Source: CAZKTO01 sp964555685
Lineage (GTDB): Bacteria; Chloroflexota; Dehalococcoidia; SHYB01
Direction: 5' to 3'
DNA: 64,000 nt
Assembly: GCA_964555685.1 (NCBI GenBank)
Contig: CAZKTO010000008.1
Span: 1 to 64,000 of the forward strand
This document shows positions 18,059 to 25,569 of this stretch, piece by piece; positions within the stretch are counted from its first letter, which is position 1; every line of letters begins with the position of its first letter. The position numbers and the translations under genes were made by a program. The notes under the pieces are model-generated. The model did not search any database. It was given only the letters and a program-made list of their open reading frames with translations, and was not told the origin of the DNA.

Positions 18059-18095
18059 TCATCCCGAAATTCCCTCCCCCTTGATGGGGGAGGGG
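18059..18095. repeat. Palindromic repeat family P, copy 2
   Basis: TCATCCCGAAAT followed by CCCTCCCCC-TTGAT-GGGGGAGGG (18072-18094), matching copy 1 in both the stem and the flanking motif. Intergenic. Confidence 0.75.
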
Positions 18096-18117
18096 GCGAC
18101 GCCAGGAGAGGCAGCTA

Positions 18118-18177
18118 GGGGGCGGCCGGCGCCAGCCGCCGGGCCGCGAGCTGGACGGCGGCCTCGATGGCGCGGAC
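18118..18177 (-). pseudogene. C-terminal tail of a second pdxA-like gene, cut by the assembly gap
   Basis: Reading leftward from the gap: VRAIEAAVQLAARRLAPAAP then TAG at 18118. This matches the usual PdxA C-terminus (DPGSMVRAIEAA...). The intact pdxA lies on the other side of the gap and has its own, different C-terminus. The piece may belong to a second locus joined by the scaffolder. Confidence 0.5.
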
Positions 18178-18187
18178 NNNNNNNNNN
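18178..18187. other. Assembly gap (10 N)
   Basis: The left edge ends inside a pdxA-like C-terminus. The right edge begins inside a uvrA N-terminus. The two genes cannot be continuous across 10 bases, so the true gap is much larger or the join is wrong. Confidence 0.85.
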
Positions 18188-18263
18188 GCGGGATGCGCAC
18201 ATCGAGCGATTTCAAGTTGTGCTCGCGTGCGCCGCGGATCACGATCTCCTGCGGGCCGTGCGC
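18188..18263 (-). CDS. uvrA: UvrA N-terminus (partial, truncated at gap)
   Basis: Starting from TTG at about 18263, the residues LAHGPQEIVIRGAREHNLKS and LDVRIP match the conserved N-terminus of the UvrA excision-repair ATPase (IxVRGAREHNLKNIDVxIP). Only ~25 of about 950 residues are present before the gap. UvrA binds damaged DNA in nucleotide excision repair. It starts about 5 bp beyond the pdxA stop on the same strand. Confidence 0.65.
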
Positions 18264-18267
18264 CAAG

Positions 18268-19293
18268 TCATCCCCCCTGCGATTGCAAAGCGCTCCGCTC
18301 GTTCCAGGACAGAGCGATCGCCAAGTCTATCGCCTCGAGCATCGAGCCGGGGTCGGCCACGCCGCGCCCGGCGATGTCGAAGGCGGTGCCGTGGTCGACG
18401 GATGTGCGGACGAAGGGGATGCCCAGGGTGACGGAGACGCTGTCCTCGAAGTTGTGCACCTTTACGGCGATATGACCCTGGTCGTGGTACATGGCGAGGA
18501 CGGCGTCGAACTCGCCGGCGAGGGCGCGGTAGAAGACCGAGTCGGCCGGGAAGGGGCCGCGGGCGTCGATCCCCTCGGCGCGGGCGGCCTCGACGGCGGG
18601 GGCGATCTCTTCGATCTCCTCGCGCCCCAGGAGCCCACCCTCGCCGCCGTGGGGGTTCAGCGCAGCGACGGCGATGCGCGGCCGGGCGAGGCCCCAGCGG
18701 GCCAGGCTCTGCGCCGTCAGGCGCAGCTTGGCGAGGACGTTCTCCTCGGTGACGTAGCGGGCCGCCTCGGCCATGGGCTTGTGGGTGCTGAGGTGGGCCA
18801 CGCGCAGGCCCGGCGTCATGAGCATGGTGGCGGCGAGCTGGGAGCCGGCCAGGCGCGCCAGGATCTCCTGGTGGCCGATATCGCCCGCGAACCCCGCGAG
18901 CTGGACGGCCCCCTTGTTGATGGGGCAGGTGACCATGGCGGCGACCTCGCCGCGCAGGGCCAGGCGGGCCGCCATTTCGATGCAGGCGACGGCGGCGCGG
19001 CCGCAGGCGGCGGAGAGCCGGCCTGGGGCGGCGTCGCTGCGCTGGAGCTCGCCCGCCTCGAGCACATCGATGACGCCCGGGGAGCCCACGGCGTCCGCCG
19101 GGCGGCGCACGGCGCGGACGCGCGCGCTTCCCCTCGTTAGCCGGACCGCGTCCTCGATGGCCCAGGCGGCGCCGACGACCAGCGGCCTGCACTGGCGCAG
19201 CACGCTCTCCTCGCCCAGGGCCTTGGCGATGATCTCGGGCCCGATGCCAGCGGCATCGCCCATGGTGACAGCGATGAGCGGACGGGTGTCCAT
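18268..19293 (-). CDS. pdxA: 4-hydroxythreonine-4-phosphate dehydrogenase family (PdxA)
   Basis: 341 residues from ATG 19293. IAVTMGDAAGIGPEIIAKAL at the start, HLSTHKPMAEA, ALNPHGGEGGLLGREE, YHDQGHIAVKV and TSVDHGTAFDIAG give the three metal-binding histidines and phosphate-binding residues of PdxA. PdxA oxidises 4-phosphohydroxy-L-threonine in pyridoxal 5-phosphate synthesis. PdxA2-type members act on 4-phospho-D-erythronate-like substrates, and this cannot be excluded. The final ~15 residues (WNERSALQSQGG) differ from the normal tail. A TTGGGG-N16-TATACT promoter puts transcription start at or near the ATG. Confidence 0.87.
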   Translation of the reverse strand: MDTRPLIAVTMGDAAGIGPEIIAKALGEESVLRQCRPLVVGAAWAIEDAVRLTRGSARVRAVRRPADAVGSPGVIDVLEAGELQRSDAAPGRLSAACGRAAVACIEMAARLALRGEVAAMVTCPINKGAVQLAGFAGDIGHQEILARLAGSQLAATMLMTPGLRVAHLSTHKPMAEAARYVTEENVLAKLRLTAQSLARWGLARPRIAVAALNPHGGEGGLLGREEIEEIAPAVEAARAEGIDARGPFPADSVFYRALAGEFDAVLAMYHDQGHIAVKVHNFEDSVSVTLGIPFVRTSVDHGTAFDIAGRGVADPGSMLEAIDLAIALSWNERSALQSQGG

Positions 19294-19299
19294 GGGGTC

Positions 19300-19327
19300 A
19301 GTATACAACCCGACGCCCTGGCCCCAA
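19300..19327 (-). promoter_or_regulatory. Promoter of pdxA, probably giving a leaderless mRNA
   Basis: On the minus strand TTGGGG (19327-19322), a 16-bp spacer and TATACT (19305-19300). The expected start site is about 7 bp downstream, which coincides with the ATG at 19293. Confidence 0.45.
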
Positions 19328-19365
19328 GTGGCAGAGGGCTGCCGTGACCGGTGGCGGTGCAGGGC

Positions 19366-20085
19366 CTACCGCCGCTGGCGGTGCCACTGAGCGATCTTGG
19401 AGACGGAGGCGCGGTCCAGCCCCAGCTCGACGGCGCGGGCGAAGTCGGCATCGGCGCGCTCGTCCTGGCCCATGGCGACACAGGCCATGCCGCGCTGGAA
19501 GCGGGCCTCGGCGTGGCCGGGCTGGCGCTCGAGGACGAAGTCCAGGTCCAGGACAGCCTGGGCAAACTGGCGCAGATGGTAGTGGGCCATGGCTCGGGAG
19601 AAGCGGTAGAGAGACTCCTCGGGATCGACGCGGACGGCCTCCTGGAAGTCGTCCAGGGCCTGGGCGTGTTCGCCGAGGTTGAGCCGGGCGACGCCGCGGC
19701 CGTTGTAGGCGCGGGCCTCGCCGGGCGCCAGGGCGATGGCGCGGTCGAAGTCCTGGATAGCGCGAGCGATCTGGCCCACCTGGTCGAAGGCGCTGCCGCG
19801 GGTGATGAAGGGCTCGGGGTCGCGGGGGCGGAGGGCGGTGGCGCGGTCGAGGTCGGGGATGGCCCGGCGTGGACGGCCCCCCATGGCGAGGGCCATGCCT
19901 CGGAGGTGATACGCCTGGGCGCACTGGGAATCGGCGCGAAGGGCGCGGCCCAGAATGCGGATGGCGCTCGTCCAGTCGCCGGCGTCCATCGCCTCGCGGG
20001 CCTGCGAGCAGAGGGCGCCGGCATCGGGCGTGCCAGACGAGGCGAGGGCGCGGCCGGCGCGCCTGCTTGGGAGGGGGAGGGCCAT
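19366..20085 (-). CDS. Tetratricopeptide repeat protein
   Basis: 239 residues from ATG 20085, 16 bp after the zinc-finger gene. Five to six TPR units are visible, with the periodic A-Y/F-G-A pattern: AYHLRGMALAMGGRPRRAIP, PFITRGSAFDQVGQIARAIQ, AYNGRGVARLNLGEHAQALD, LYRFSRAMAHYHLRQFAQAV and ARFQRGMACVAMGQDERADA. TPR arrays mediate protein-protein contacts. Coupling to a putative anti-sigma factor suggests a regulatory or assembly role, but no partner sigma factor is in the window. Confidence 0.85.
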   Translation of the reverse strand: MALPLPSRRAGRALASSGTPDAGALCSQAREAMDAGDWTSAIRILGRALRADSQCAQAYHLRGMALAMGGRPRRAIPDLDRATALRPRDPEPFITRGSAFDQVGQIARAIQDFDRAIALAPGEARAYNGRGVARLNLGEHAQALDDFQEAVRVDPEESLYRFSRAMAHYHLRQFAQAVLDLDFVLERQPGHAEARFQRGMACVAMGQDERADADFARAVELGLDRASVSKIAQWHRQRR

Positions 20086-20101
20086 GGCGAGAGGGGCGCC
20101 G

Positions 20102-20365
20102 CTAGCTCTTCTTGGTCTCTTCGATGATGCCCTGGCGCAGCCCGTCCGGGCAGCGCTCCTGGGGCATGGCGCGCAGGAGTCCCACGGTCTTGCCAAAGCT
20201 CGCGAGGAAGGACTGGCAGGGGGGGCAGAAGCGCAGATGCCGCTGGACCTTCGCCAGTACCGGCTCCTGGAGCTCGCGGTCCACATAGTCCGAGGCGAGG
20301 CGGTGGACATCGTCGCACTCGATCTCGCCGGACCGCTTTCGGAACAGCCTTGGCAGCCTCAGCAT
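20102..20365 (-). CDS. Anti-sigma factor-like zinc-finger protein (zf-HC2)
   Basis: 87 residues. The core CDDVHRLASDYVDREL, then HLRFCPPCQSFLASF is the zf-HC2 / ZAS motif (H-x3-C-x2-C with an upstream Cys). This binds Zn and is typical of anti-sigma factors such as RsrA-like proteins. No transmembrane helix follows, so it would be cytoplasmic. An ECF sigma gene usually lies directly upstream, but here the upstream gene is an SDR. It is probably co-transcribed with the TPR gene. Confidence 0.75.
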   Translation of the reverse strand: MLRLPRLFRKRSGEIECDDVHRLASDYVDRELQEPVLAKVQRHLRFCPPCQSFLASFGKTVGLLRAMPQERCPDGLRQGIIEETKKS

Positions 20366-20500
20366 CGTCCGCTCCCGCGCCTCCTTTGGGAAGGGCGCGA
20401 CGCCAGCATCGTATGAGAGCCCGCCGCGTCCGTCAAGCGACGCCCCCCGGCGTACCGGCGTTGATTGGATGCGGGCCAGCCGGCAGAGGGTGCGGCTGGC

Positions 20501-21343
20501 CTACCAGCCCAGCGTCCGCTTGACGCCGAACTCCAGGACGCCGTCGGGCAGGAGGCGGTAGGCGAGGGCGCCGACCCAGGCATCGAGGCCGGCGGTGTAG
20601 CGGGCCTTGGGGCGCCGCGCCTCGATGACCTTGCGGATGCGGACGGCGACGCGCATGGGGTCGGCGCCCGAGGGGTGCCGGTCCGCTCCGGGATTGCGGT
20701 CGCGCCGCACCTTCTCCGCATAGGGCGAGCCGGCCACGCCAGCGCGGCTGGCCCAGACCTGGTTCGCGCCGAAGTCGGTCTTGATCAGCCCCGGCTCGAT
20801 GAGCACCACCCGCACGCCGAAGGACGCCACCTCGATGCGCATGACCTGGCTCATGGCCCGCAGGCTGGCCTTGGCGGCGGCGTAGGCCCCGTGGTCCGGG
20901 CTGCCAATGAGGCCCGAGACCGAGCCGACGTTGACGATGGCGCCGGAGCGCTGCGCCCGCATGTGGGGCAGGACAAGCTGGCTCAGACGCAGGACGGAGA
21001 ACAGGTCCGTCTCGAACATGCGCCGGACCTCGTCCAGGTCCAGCTCCTCCAGCGGGCCCGAGTAGCTGTAGCCGGCGTTGTTCACCAGCGCGTCGATGCG
21101 CCCGTGGCCGGCCACGATCTTGGCGACGACGGCCTCGCAGGCGGCGTGGTCGTTCACGTCGAGGGGCGCGACGGTGATGGGGAGCGTCGCGGCGGCGGCC
21201 TCGCGCTCGAGGGAGGCGAGGAGGTCGCGGTCGCGGCCCGTGGCGACGACGCGGTGGCCGCGTCCGGCGAGGTGCGTTGCCGCCGCCCGCCCGATGCCCC
21301 GCGTGGCGCCGGTGATGAGGATGGTTTGGGGTCTCTCAGACAT
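20501..21343 (-). CDS. Short-chain dehydrogenase/reductase
   Basis: 280 residues. ILITGATRGIGRAAA (TGxxxGIG, residues 11-18), LVNNAGYSYSGPL, VNVGSVSG with the catalytic Ser and YAAAKAS with Tyr154/Lys158 define a classical SDR. The C-terminal ADPMRVAVRIRKVIEARRPKARY stretch is like that of short-chain oxidoreductases of the ketone/acyl reductase group. Substrate unknown. A degraded SDR N-terminus 0.8 kb upstream shows a second copy once existed. Confidence 0.87.
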   Translation of the reverse strand: MSERPQTILITGATRGIGRAAATHLAGRGHRVVATGRDRDLLASLEREAAAATLPITVAPLDVNDHAACEAVVAKIVAGHGRIDALVNNAGYSYSGPLEELDLDEVRRMFETDLFSVLRLSQLVLPHMRAQRSGAIVNVGSVSGLIGSPDHGAYAAAKASLRAMSQVMRIEVASFGVRVVLIEPGLIKTDFGANQVWASRAGVAGSPYAEKVRRDRNPGADRHPSGADPMRVAVRIRKVIEARRPKARYTAGLDAWVGALAYRLLPDGVLEFGVKRTLGW

Positions 21344-21345
21344 GA

Positions 21346-21552
21346 CTGGCCCTCAAGTGAACGCCGGTGGTGCGCTTTCCTAGCCCCGGGATGGGAGAGA
21401 GGTCCGGGCGGCCTTTCGGGGGCCGCTCATGCCGCAGGCTGCCGNNNNNNNNNNCTGGCCCTCACGTGAACGTCGGTGATGTGCTTCCCCAGCCTCGATG
21501 GGAGAGCGGTCCGGGCGGCCTTCCGGGGGCCGCTCATGCCGCAGGCTGCCGC
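21346..21552. repeat. Imperfect direct repeat (~98 bp) on both sides of a 10-N gap
   Basis: 21346-21444 and 21455-21552 are about 90 percent identical: both begin CTGGCCCTCA-GTGAACG and end GCCGCAGGCTGCCG. The gap at 21445-21454 falls exactly at the unit boundary. This looks like two contig ends from variant haplotypes that overlap but were not merged. Confidence 0.75.
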
Positions 21553-21839
21553 TCTTTGGCGCGGGCCATGGCCAACTGGTACTGCATCTCCAGGTTCAAC
21601 CAGAAGACGGCGGAGATGCCCAGCGCCTTCTCCAACCCAAGAGCAGTCTCTGCCGTAATGGACTTCTTCCCATTGCAAATGGCGTTGATAACCTGGATCG
21701 GCCGGCCCATCTTGTGGGCCAGCTCACGCTGGCTCACGCCTCGCGCCTCTAGCTCCTCAGCCAGGAACTCGCCTGGGTGGGTGCTTACGTCGGCAGCAAA
21801 CTCTGCATAGGCCGTCCTTGCCCTGCGGGTCTTACTCAT
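21534..21839 (-). CDS. higA: HigA-family antitoxin
   Basis: 101 residues. It matches HigA/VapI-type addiction-module antidotes: HPGEFLAEELEARGVSQREL, then LAHKMGRPIQVINAICNGKK (HTH), SITAETALGLEKALGISAVFWLNLEMQYQLA. Such proteins neutralise the partner HigB and repress their own promoter. Its start overlaps the end of the toxin gene by 8 bp, the usual toxin-first higBA order. The C-terminus runs into the direct repeat at 21455-21552. Confidence 0.88.
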   Translation of the reverse strand: MSKTRRARTAYAEFAADVSTHPGEFLAEELEARGVSQRELAHKMGRPIQVINAICNGKKSITAETALGLEKALGISAVFWLNLEMQYQLAMARAKERQPAA

Positions 21840-22127
21840 AGTGCTTGGGCACCTCCCGTACGAGGACTTCCGTCTGCGACACCGGTACGACGATAAGTCT
21901 CCGCCGGTCTCTGATCATCAGGGCGTATGCTCCCGCCCGCTCGCCCTTCAGCGGGTGCAGGCGGATGGCCTTCAACTGGAAGAGTTCGTGGAAACTCCTG
22001 GCAGCCACGAGCACCGCCACCCTTTGCACGTACCACCGGCCCCCACTATGGGCCCCCACTCGCGTACGGCCTCGCGCTCATCAGCGACGCACCGCTCAAG
22101 GGTCCTGTTCGCAAAGGCAACCCTCAT
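21832..22127 (-). pseudogene. higB: HigB-family toxin, frameshifted
   Basis: From ATG 22127: MRVAFANRTLERCVADEREA, VREWGPIVG. The family continuation RWYVQRVAVLVAARSFHELF, QLKAIRLHPLKGERAGAYAL and RRRLIVVPVSQTEVLVREVPKHYE is in a different frame. A single base missing in the G5 run near 22045 restores one ~98-codon RelE/HigB-like mRNA interferase. Either the toxin is inactivated, the run is phase-variable, or there is a homopolymer assembly error. Confidence 0.75.
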
Positions 22128-22165
22128 GCTGGGACATATTGTAGATGTTCAATGCACCATTGTCA

Positions 22166-22243
22166 CTATGCTATCGCTGCCGCCGCCTGGCCGATGCCGC
22201 GCGTCGCGCCGGTGATGAGGACTACCTGGCTGCGCCTTGTCAT
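22166..22243 (-). pseudogene. SDR N-terminal remnant
   Basis: MTRRSQVVLITGATRGIGQA then AAAIA and a stop: the nucleotide-binding start of an SDR cut off after ~25 residues. It lies between the toxin gene and the decayed membrane gene. Confidence 0.6.
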
Positions 22244-22248
22244 GGGTG

Positions 22249-22585
22249 TCAGAGAATACCGCTAATGGAGGATATCGTGTTGACCCCGCCGAATATACAC
22301 AAGCCCGCCAAAACGAGATACCTAGCCAGGGTGATGACCGGGTTAGCCAACAGGGGAGGAACATATCGGTCCAGCCGTTCGGCGATGGGGAGACAATCAG
22401 CCCATAGAGAACGAAGAGCACAGCAAACAGGGCCACCGCCAGCCCGGCAGGGCCAAATAATGCGAAATCCCTGTTGTCGTCTTCGATGACCACGCCCCCA
22501 AACACCATCAGGAGGAACACCCCGAAGGCGAAACCCTTCCACAGTCCGGGCCCGGGAACCCAACGCCTGGCTAGAACGTAGACCT
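22249..22585 (-). pseudogene. Decayed paralogue of the downstream membrane protein
   Basis: Frame 1 gives VLARRWVPGPGLWKGFAFGV, FLLMVFGGVVIEDDNRDFAL and LFVLYGLIVS. One base is then missing, and frame 2 continues PIAERLDRYVPPLL to SISGIL and TGA at 22249. The order and motifs match the intact gene at 22739-23545 (RRWLPGPQVW, NGNRDF, LFVLFGVLVAPI). The N-terminal half is absent. The C-terminus is shorter. Confidence 0.7.
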
Positions 22586-22738
22586 AAATCTGTCCATATC
22601 CCCCGTCACCTGCCCGTCGTTGGCCGTTACGAGAAGGGCGTAGTCGCCACGTCTACGGGGAGAACGCGGTCCGTGTCTTTGGGCTCGGGATGACGTGAGC
22701 AGAGAATTGGAGCCAAACCTCGGCCTCGGCGAAGGGCC

Positions 22739-23545
22739 TCAGACGATCTTCGCGATGTTCAACGCCAGGAACACCGCTCCAACGATCGCCACAACGGAGA
22801 TGACGGCATAGGAAGCAATCTGCCGCACCCCGCCGATCCTGCCGGAGCGCAGGAATCCCACGCGGGGCCGTAGTATCGGCCACCAAATATATGCCGCCAT
22901 CACTGGCAGCACCACCGCCGGCAGGCCAATACCCACACCAGCAAAGGAAAACAGCACAGGCAGGTTCAGCACCGCAAGGTAGCCTCTGGAGGACCAGCGG
23001 CCCATCCGTGGGCTTACGGTTGGGAGGCGCTGGTCCAGCGCGCCTGTTATGGGTGCCACGAGAACCCCGAACAGCACGAAGAGCAGCGCGAACATCGCCA
23101 CGTTCACCGCTGGAGACCCGAGCTGGGTGAAGTCCCGGTTGCCGTTGTTGATGATGACCACCCCAAGGGCCATCAGGAGGAGCGTGCCGAACAGCAGTCC
23201 GTGCCACACCTGTGGGCCCGGCAGCCACCTCCGGACCAGGACGTAGAGCCAGCCTCCCGCGATGCCGGGGAGGGCCCCGGCGAAGATGAGCAGGCCCACA
23301 GTACCGTCAACGGTGATGTCACCGACCACGTTGCCGTTCTCCGTGACTAGCCCCGAGATCTCCTCTCCGCCGAGGACTGCAGAGATGCGCATGGCGATGC
23401 GGGACCCAACGCCGCCCGCTAGGATGCCGGTGATGATTCCTGCGGCCAGCCCAAGAAGCACTCCTCTCCCCAGACGGCGCAGCCGCTCCAACTCCCAGCC
23501 CGCAGGCAAAACACGTGCGTTTCCGGCCTGGCTTTCGGTCTCCAT
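22739..23545 (-). CDS. Multi-pass membrane protein of unknown function
   Basis: 268 residues from ATG 23545; upstream in-frame starts exist but lack a better ribosome site. About seven hydrophobic segments are visible, e.g. GVLLGLAAGIITGILAGGVG, TVGLLIFAGALPGIAGGWLY, LLFGTLLLMALGVVIINNG, AMFALLFVLFGVLVAPI and the C-terminal YAVISVVAIVGAVFLALN. A soluble loop has LGGEEISGLVTENGNVVGDI. No transporter family motif was recognised. A broken paralogue lies just downstream, so this is a small local family. Confidence 0.65.
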   Translation of the reverse strand: METESQAGNARVLPAGWELERLRRLGRGVLLGLAAGIITGILAGGVGSRIAMRISAVLGGEEISGLVTENGNVVGDITVDGTVGLLIFAGALPGIAGGWLYVLVRRWLPGPQVWHGLLFGTLLLMALGVVIINNGNRDFTQLGSPAVNVAMFALLFVLFGVLVAPITGALDQRLPTVSPRMGRWSSRGYLAVLNLPVLFSFAGVGIGLPAVVLPVMAAYIWWPILRPRVGFLRSGRIGGVRQIASYAVISVVAIVGAVFLALNIAKIV

Positions 23546-23731
23546 CGCTAGCGCCTCGCCACGCCGCGAGACTCCTTGACCGGGATTCCCCATATGACGT
23601 GCCCCCGAACCGGCAGTGGGGCGCGAACGGGGCGGCTGCAGTTTACCACCGGCCGTTGAATGCTCGTCAAAGCGCACTTACCGGCCGGTGGCGCTCCGCC
23701 CGCTTTTGCCCCTGCTGCACAGCCATATCCC

Positions 23732-25561
23732 CTACCTCCAATATTCCCCCCACCGCTTGTCCACCCTCGCCACCACGTCCGGGTCCATGACGAGCGGCGC
23801 GGGATAGCCGGGCTTGAACGTCGCGTCGATGCACAGCGGCCCGCGGTAGACGGGCGCGGCGCCCTCCAGGCGCATCTCGGGGAAGAGCACGTCGCGCGCC
23901 GGGTCGAAGCGGGTGAAGATGCCCCAGATGAGGCTCACGCGGTCGCGCAGGTCCACGTCCGGGCTGATGGCGGCGACGAGCTTGACGCCGGCGAGGGCGG
24001 GATCGCGGGCCAGGCGCAGGAGCGTTTCGCGGGATTGCGGCGGAGCAGTGGGCAGCTTGACGGCCAGGAGGCAGTCCTCCCAGACATGCCACTCGGTTGC
24101 TTCAGGCGCGAGGCGCTTTATGTCAACGCCGTTTCGCCACTGTGGTTCGACAAGCTCACCACGAACGGAAGAACCGCTCCCTTCTCCCCCCTTCCCTCGC
24201 GGGGAAGGGGGCCAGGGGGTTAGGTCCTTCGGCGTGGCGTCCAGGGCCATCTTGCTCCCCAGGTGCATCGTGAAGCTCGTGAAGTCGAGGGTATCGAAGG
24301 GCACCCTCGGCAGCAGGAGAAGGTCCGACTCGGCGCGGAAGTTTCGCCGTACCTCGCGGAGGACGGCGCCAAAGTCGCGCGGGTCGACGCCGGGGCCGAC
24401 GAGGATGACGCACTTGGTGAGGGAGAGCTGCCCGTTGCCGAAGAGGCCCAGGGCCGTCTTCAGGGGCTCCTTGGCGTAGCGGCTGCGGACCGAGGCGACA
24501 ACCAGGTTGACGAAGCCTGCCTCGTAGTAGGCCCACAGGTCCTCGATCTCCGGCTGGACGAGCTTGAGGAACGGGTTCAGGAACTCCTGGGCGGCGTCGC
24601 CCAGGTAGCGGTCCTCGTGGTACGGCATGCCGACGACGGCGGCGGGATAGATGGGGCGGCGGCGGCGGGTGAGAGCCTGGACGCGGAAGACCGGAAAGGG
24701 GGCCGCGTTGGAGTAGTGGCCGAAGTGGTCGCCAAAGGGGCCCTCGGGGGCGCGCTCGCCGGGGAGGACGCGGCCCTCGAGGACGATCTCGGCGCTGGCG
24801 GGGACGCGCATGGCGAGGGTCCTGGCCGGGACCATGGGTGTGGGCCCGCCGCGCAGGATGCCGGCGAAGAGCAGCTCCTCCAGACCCTCCGGCAGCGGGA
24901 GCACGGCGGCGATCATGAGGGCCGGGTCGCCGCCGAGGACGGCGGCCACCTCCAGCGCCTGTCCCCGAGACTCGGCCTCGTGGTAGTGGAAGCCGCCGCC
25001 CTTCTGGAGCTGCCAGTGCATCCCCGTGGAGCGCTCGTCGAAGAGATGCATGCGGTAGATTCCCAGGTTGCTGCGGCCCGTCAGGGGCGAGCGGGTGAGG
25101 ACGAGGGGGAAGGTGATGAAGCGGCCGCCATCGCCGGGCCAGCACTTGAGGGCGGGGAGCGCGCCGAGATCGGGCGCCTCGACCACCTCCTGACAGGGCG
25201 CGCGCCGGACGGGCCGCAGCCGCCCGGCCAGGAGGCGCCGGGCCGCGCCGCGGGACGTCCAGAGCCCCTTGAGCGACGGTGGATTCAGGCGCTCGACGAG
25301 GCCGATGAGCTCGCGGCCGATGGCGCCCGGCTCCCGGCCCAGAGCCAGCTCGATGCGCCGCCGGTTGCCGAAGATGTTGATCAGGAGCGGGTACGGCGAG
25401 CCCTTCACTCGCTCGAAGAGGAGCGCGGGACCCTCCTCCTTGATCACGCGGGTGGCGATCTCGGTGATCTCGAGCTCGGGGTCGACCTCGATGCGGACGC
25501 GCTTCAGCTCGCCCGCGCGCTCGAGGGCCGCCGCGAAGGACTGGATGTCGGCGAAGGGCAT
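23732..25561 (-). CDS. ubiD: UbiD-family decarboxylase with an in-frame repeat insertion
   Basis: 609 residues from ATG 25561. UbiD hallmarks are present: FADIQSFAAALERAGELKRV, FERVKGSPYPLLINIFGNRR, the prFMN/catalytic block ERAPEGPFGDHFGHYS, VVGMPYHEDRYLGDAAQEF and YPAPLVMDP near the end. UbiD enzymes use prenylated FMN, made by UbiX, to decarboxylate aromatic or unsaturated acids. In a ubiA-ubiX-ubiD operon the role is quinone biosynthesis. Residues ~442-480 are encoded by two dispersed repeats (24120-24235) inserted in frame between DAT and APEATEW. This ~40-residue insertion is absent from normal UbiDs and lies before the C-terminal domain. Confidence 0.88.
   Translation of the reverse strand: MPFADIQSFAAALERAGELKRVRIEVDPELEITEIATRVIKEEGPALLFERVKGSPYPLLINIFGNRRRIELALGREPGAIGRELIGLVERLNPPSLKGLWTSRGAARRLLAGRLRPVRRAPCQEVVEAPDLGALPALKCWPGDGGRFITFPLVLTRSPLTGRSNLGIYRMHLFDERSTGMHWQLQKGGGFHYHEAESRGQALEVAAVLGGDPALMIAAVLPLPEGLEELLFAGILRGGPTPMVPARTLAMRVPASAEIVLEGRVLPGERAPEGPFGDHFGHYSNAAPFPVFRVQALTRRRRPIYPAAVVGMPYHEDRYLGDAAQEFLNPFLKLVQPEIEDLWAYYEAGFVNLVVASVRSRYAKEPLKTALGLFGNGQLSLTKCVILVGPGVDPRDFGAVLREVRRNFRAESDLLLLPRVPFDTLDFTSFTMHLGSKMALDATPKDLTPWPPSPRGKGGEGSGSSVRGELVEPQWRNGVDIKRLAPEATEWHVWEDCLLAVKLPTAPPQSRETLLRLARDPALAGVKLVAAISPDVDLRDRVSLIWGIFTRFDPARDVLFPEMRLEGAAPVYRGPLCIDATFKPGYPAPLVMDPDVVARVDKRWGEYWR
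24120..24235. repeat. Repeat insertion inside ubiD
   Basis: Two motifs typical of intergenic repeats here lie in the coding region: GTGGTTCGACAAGCTCACC (~24132-24150) and the palindrome CCCCCTTCCCTCGC-GGGGAAGGGGG with CCAGGGGGTTAGG (~24185-24222). The same C/G-rich motif is intergenic at 39960-40012, 41295-41378 and 50444-50527. Frame is preserved. Confidence 0.7.
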
Positions 25562-25569
25562 GGGCTCGG

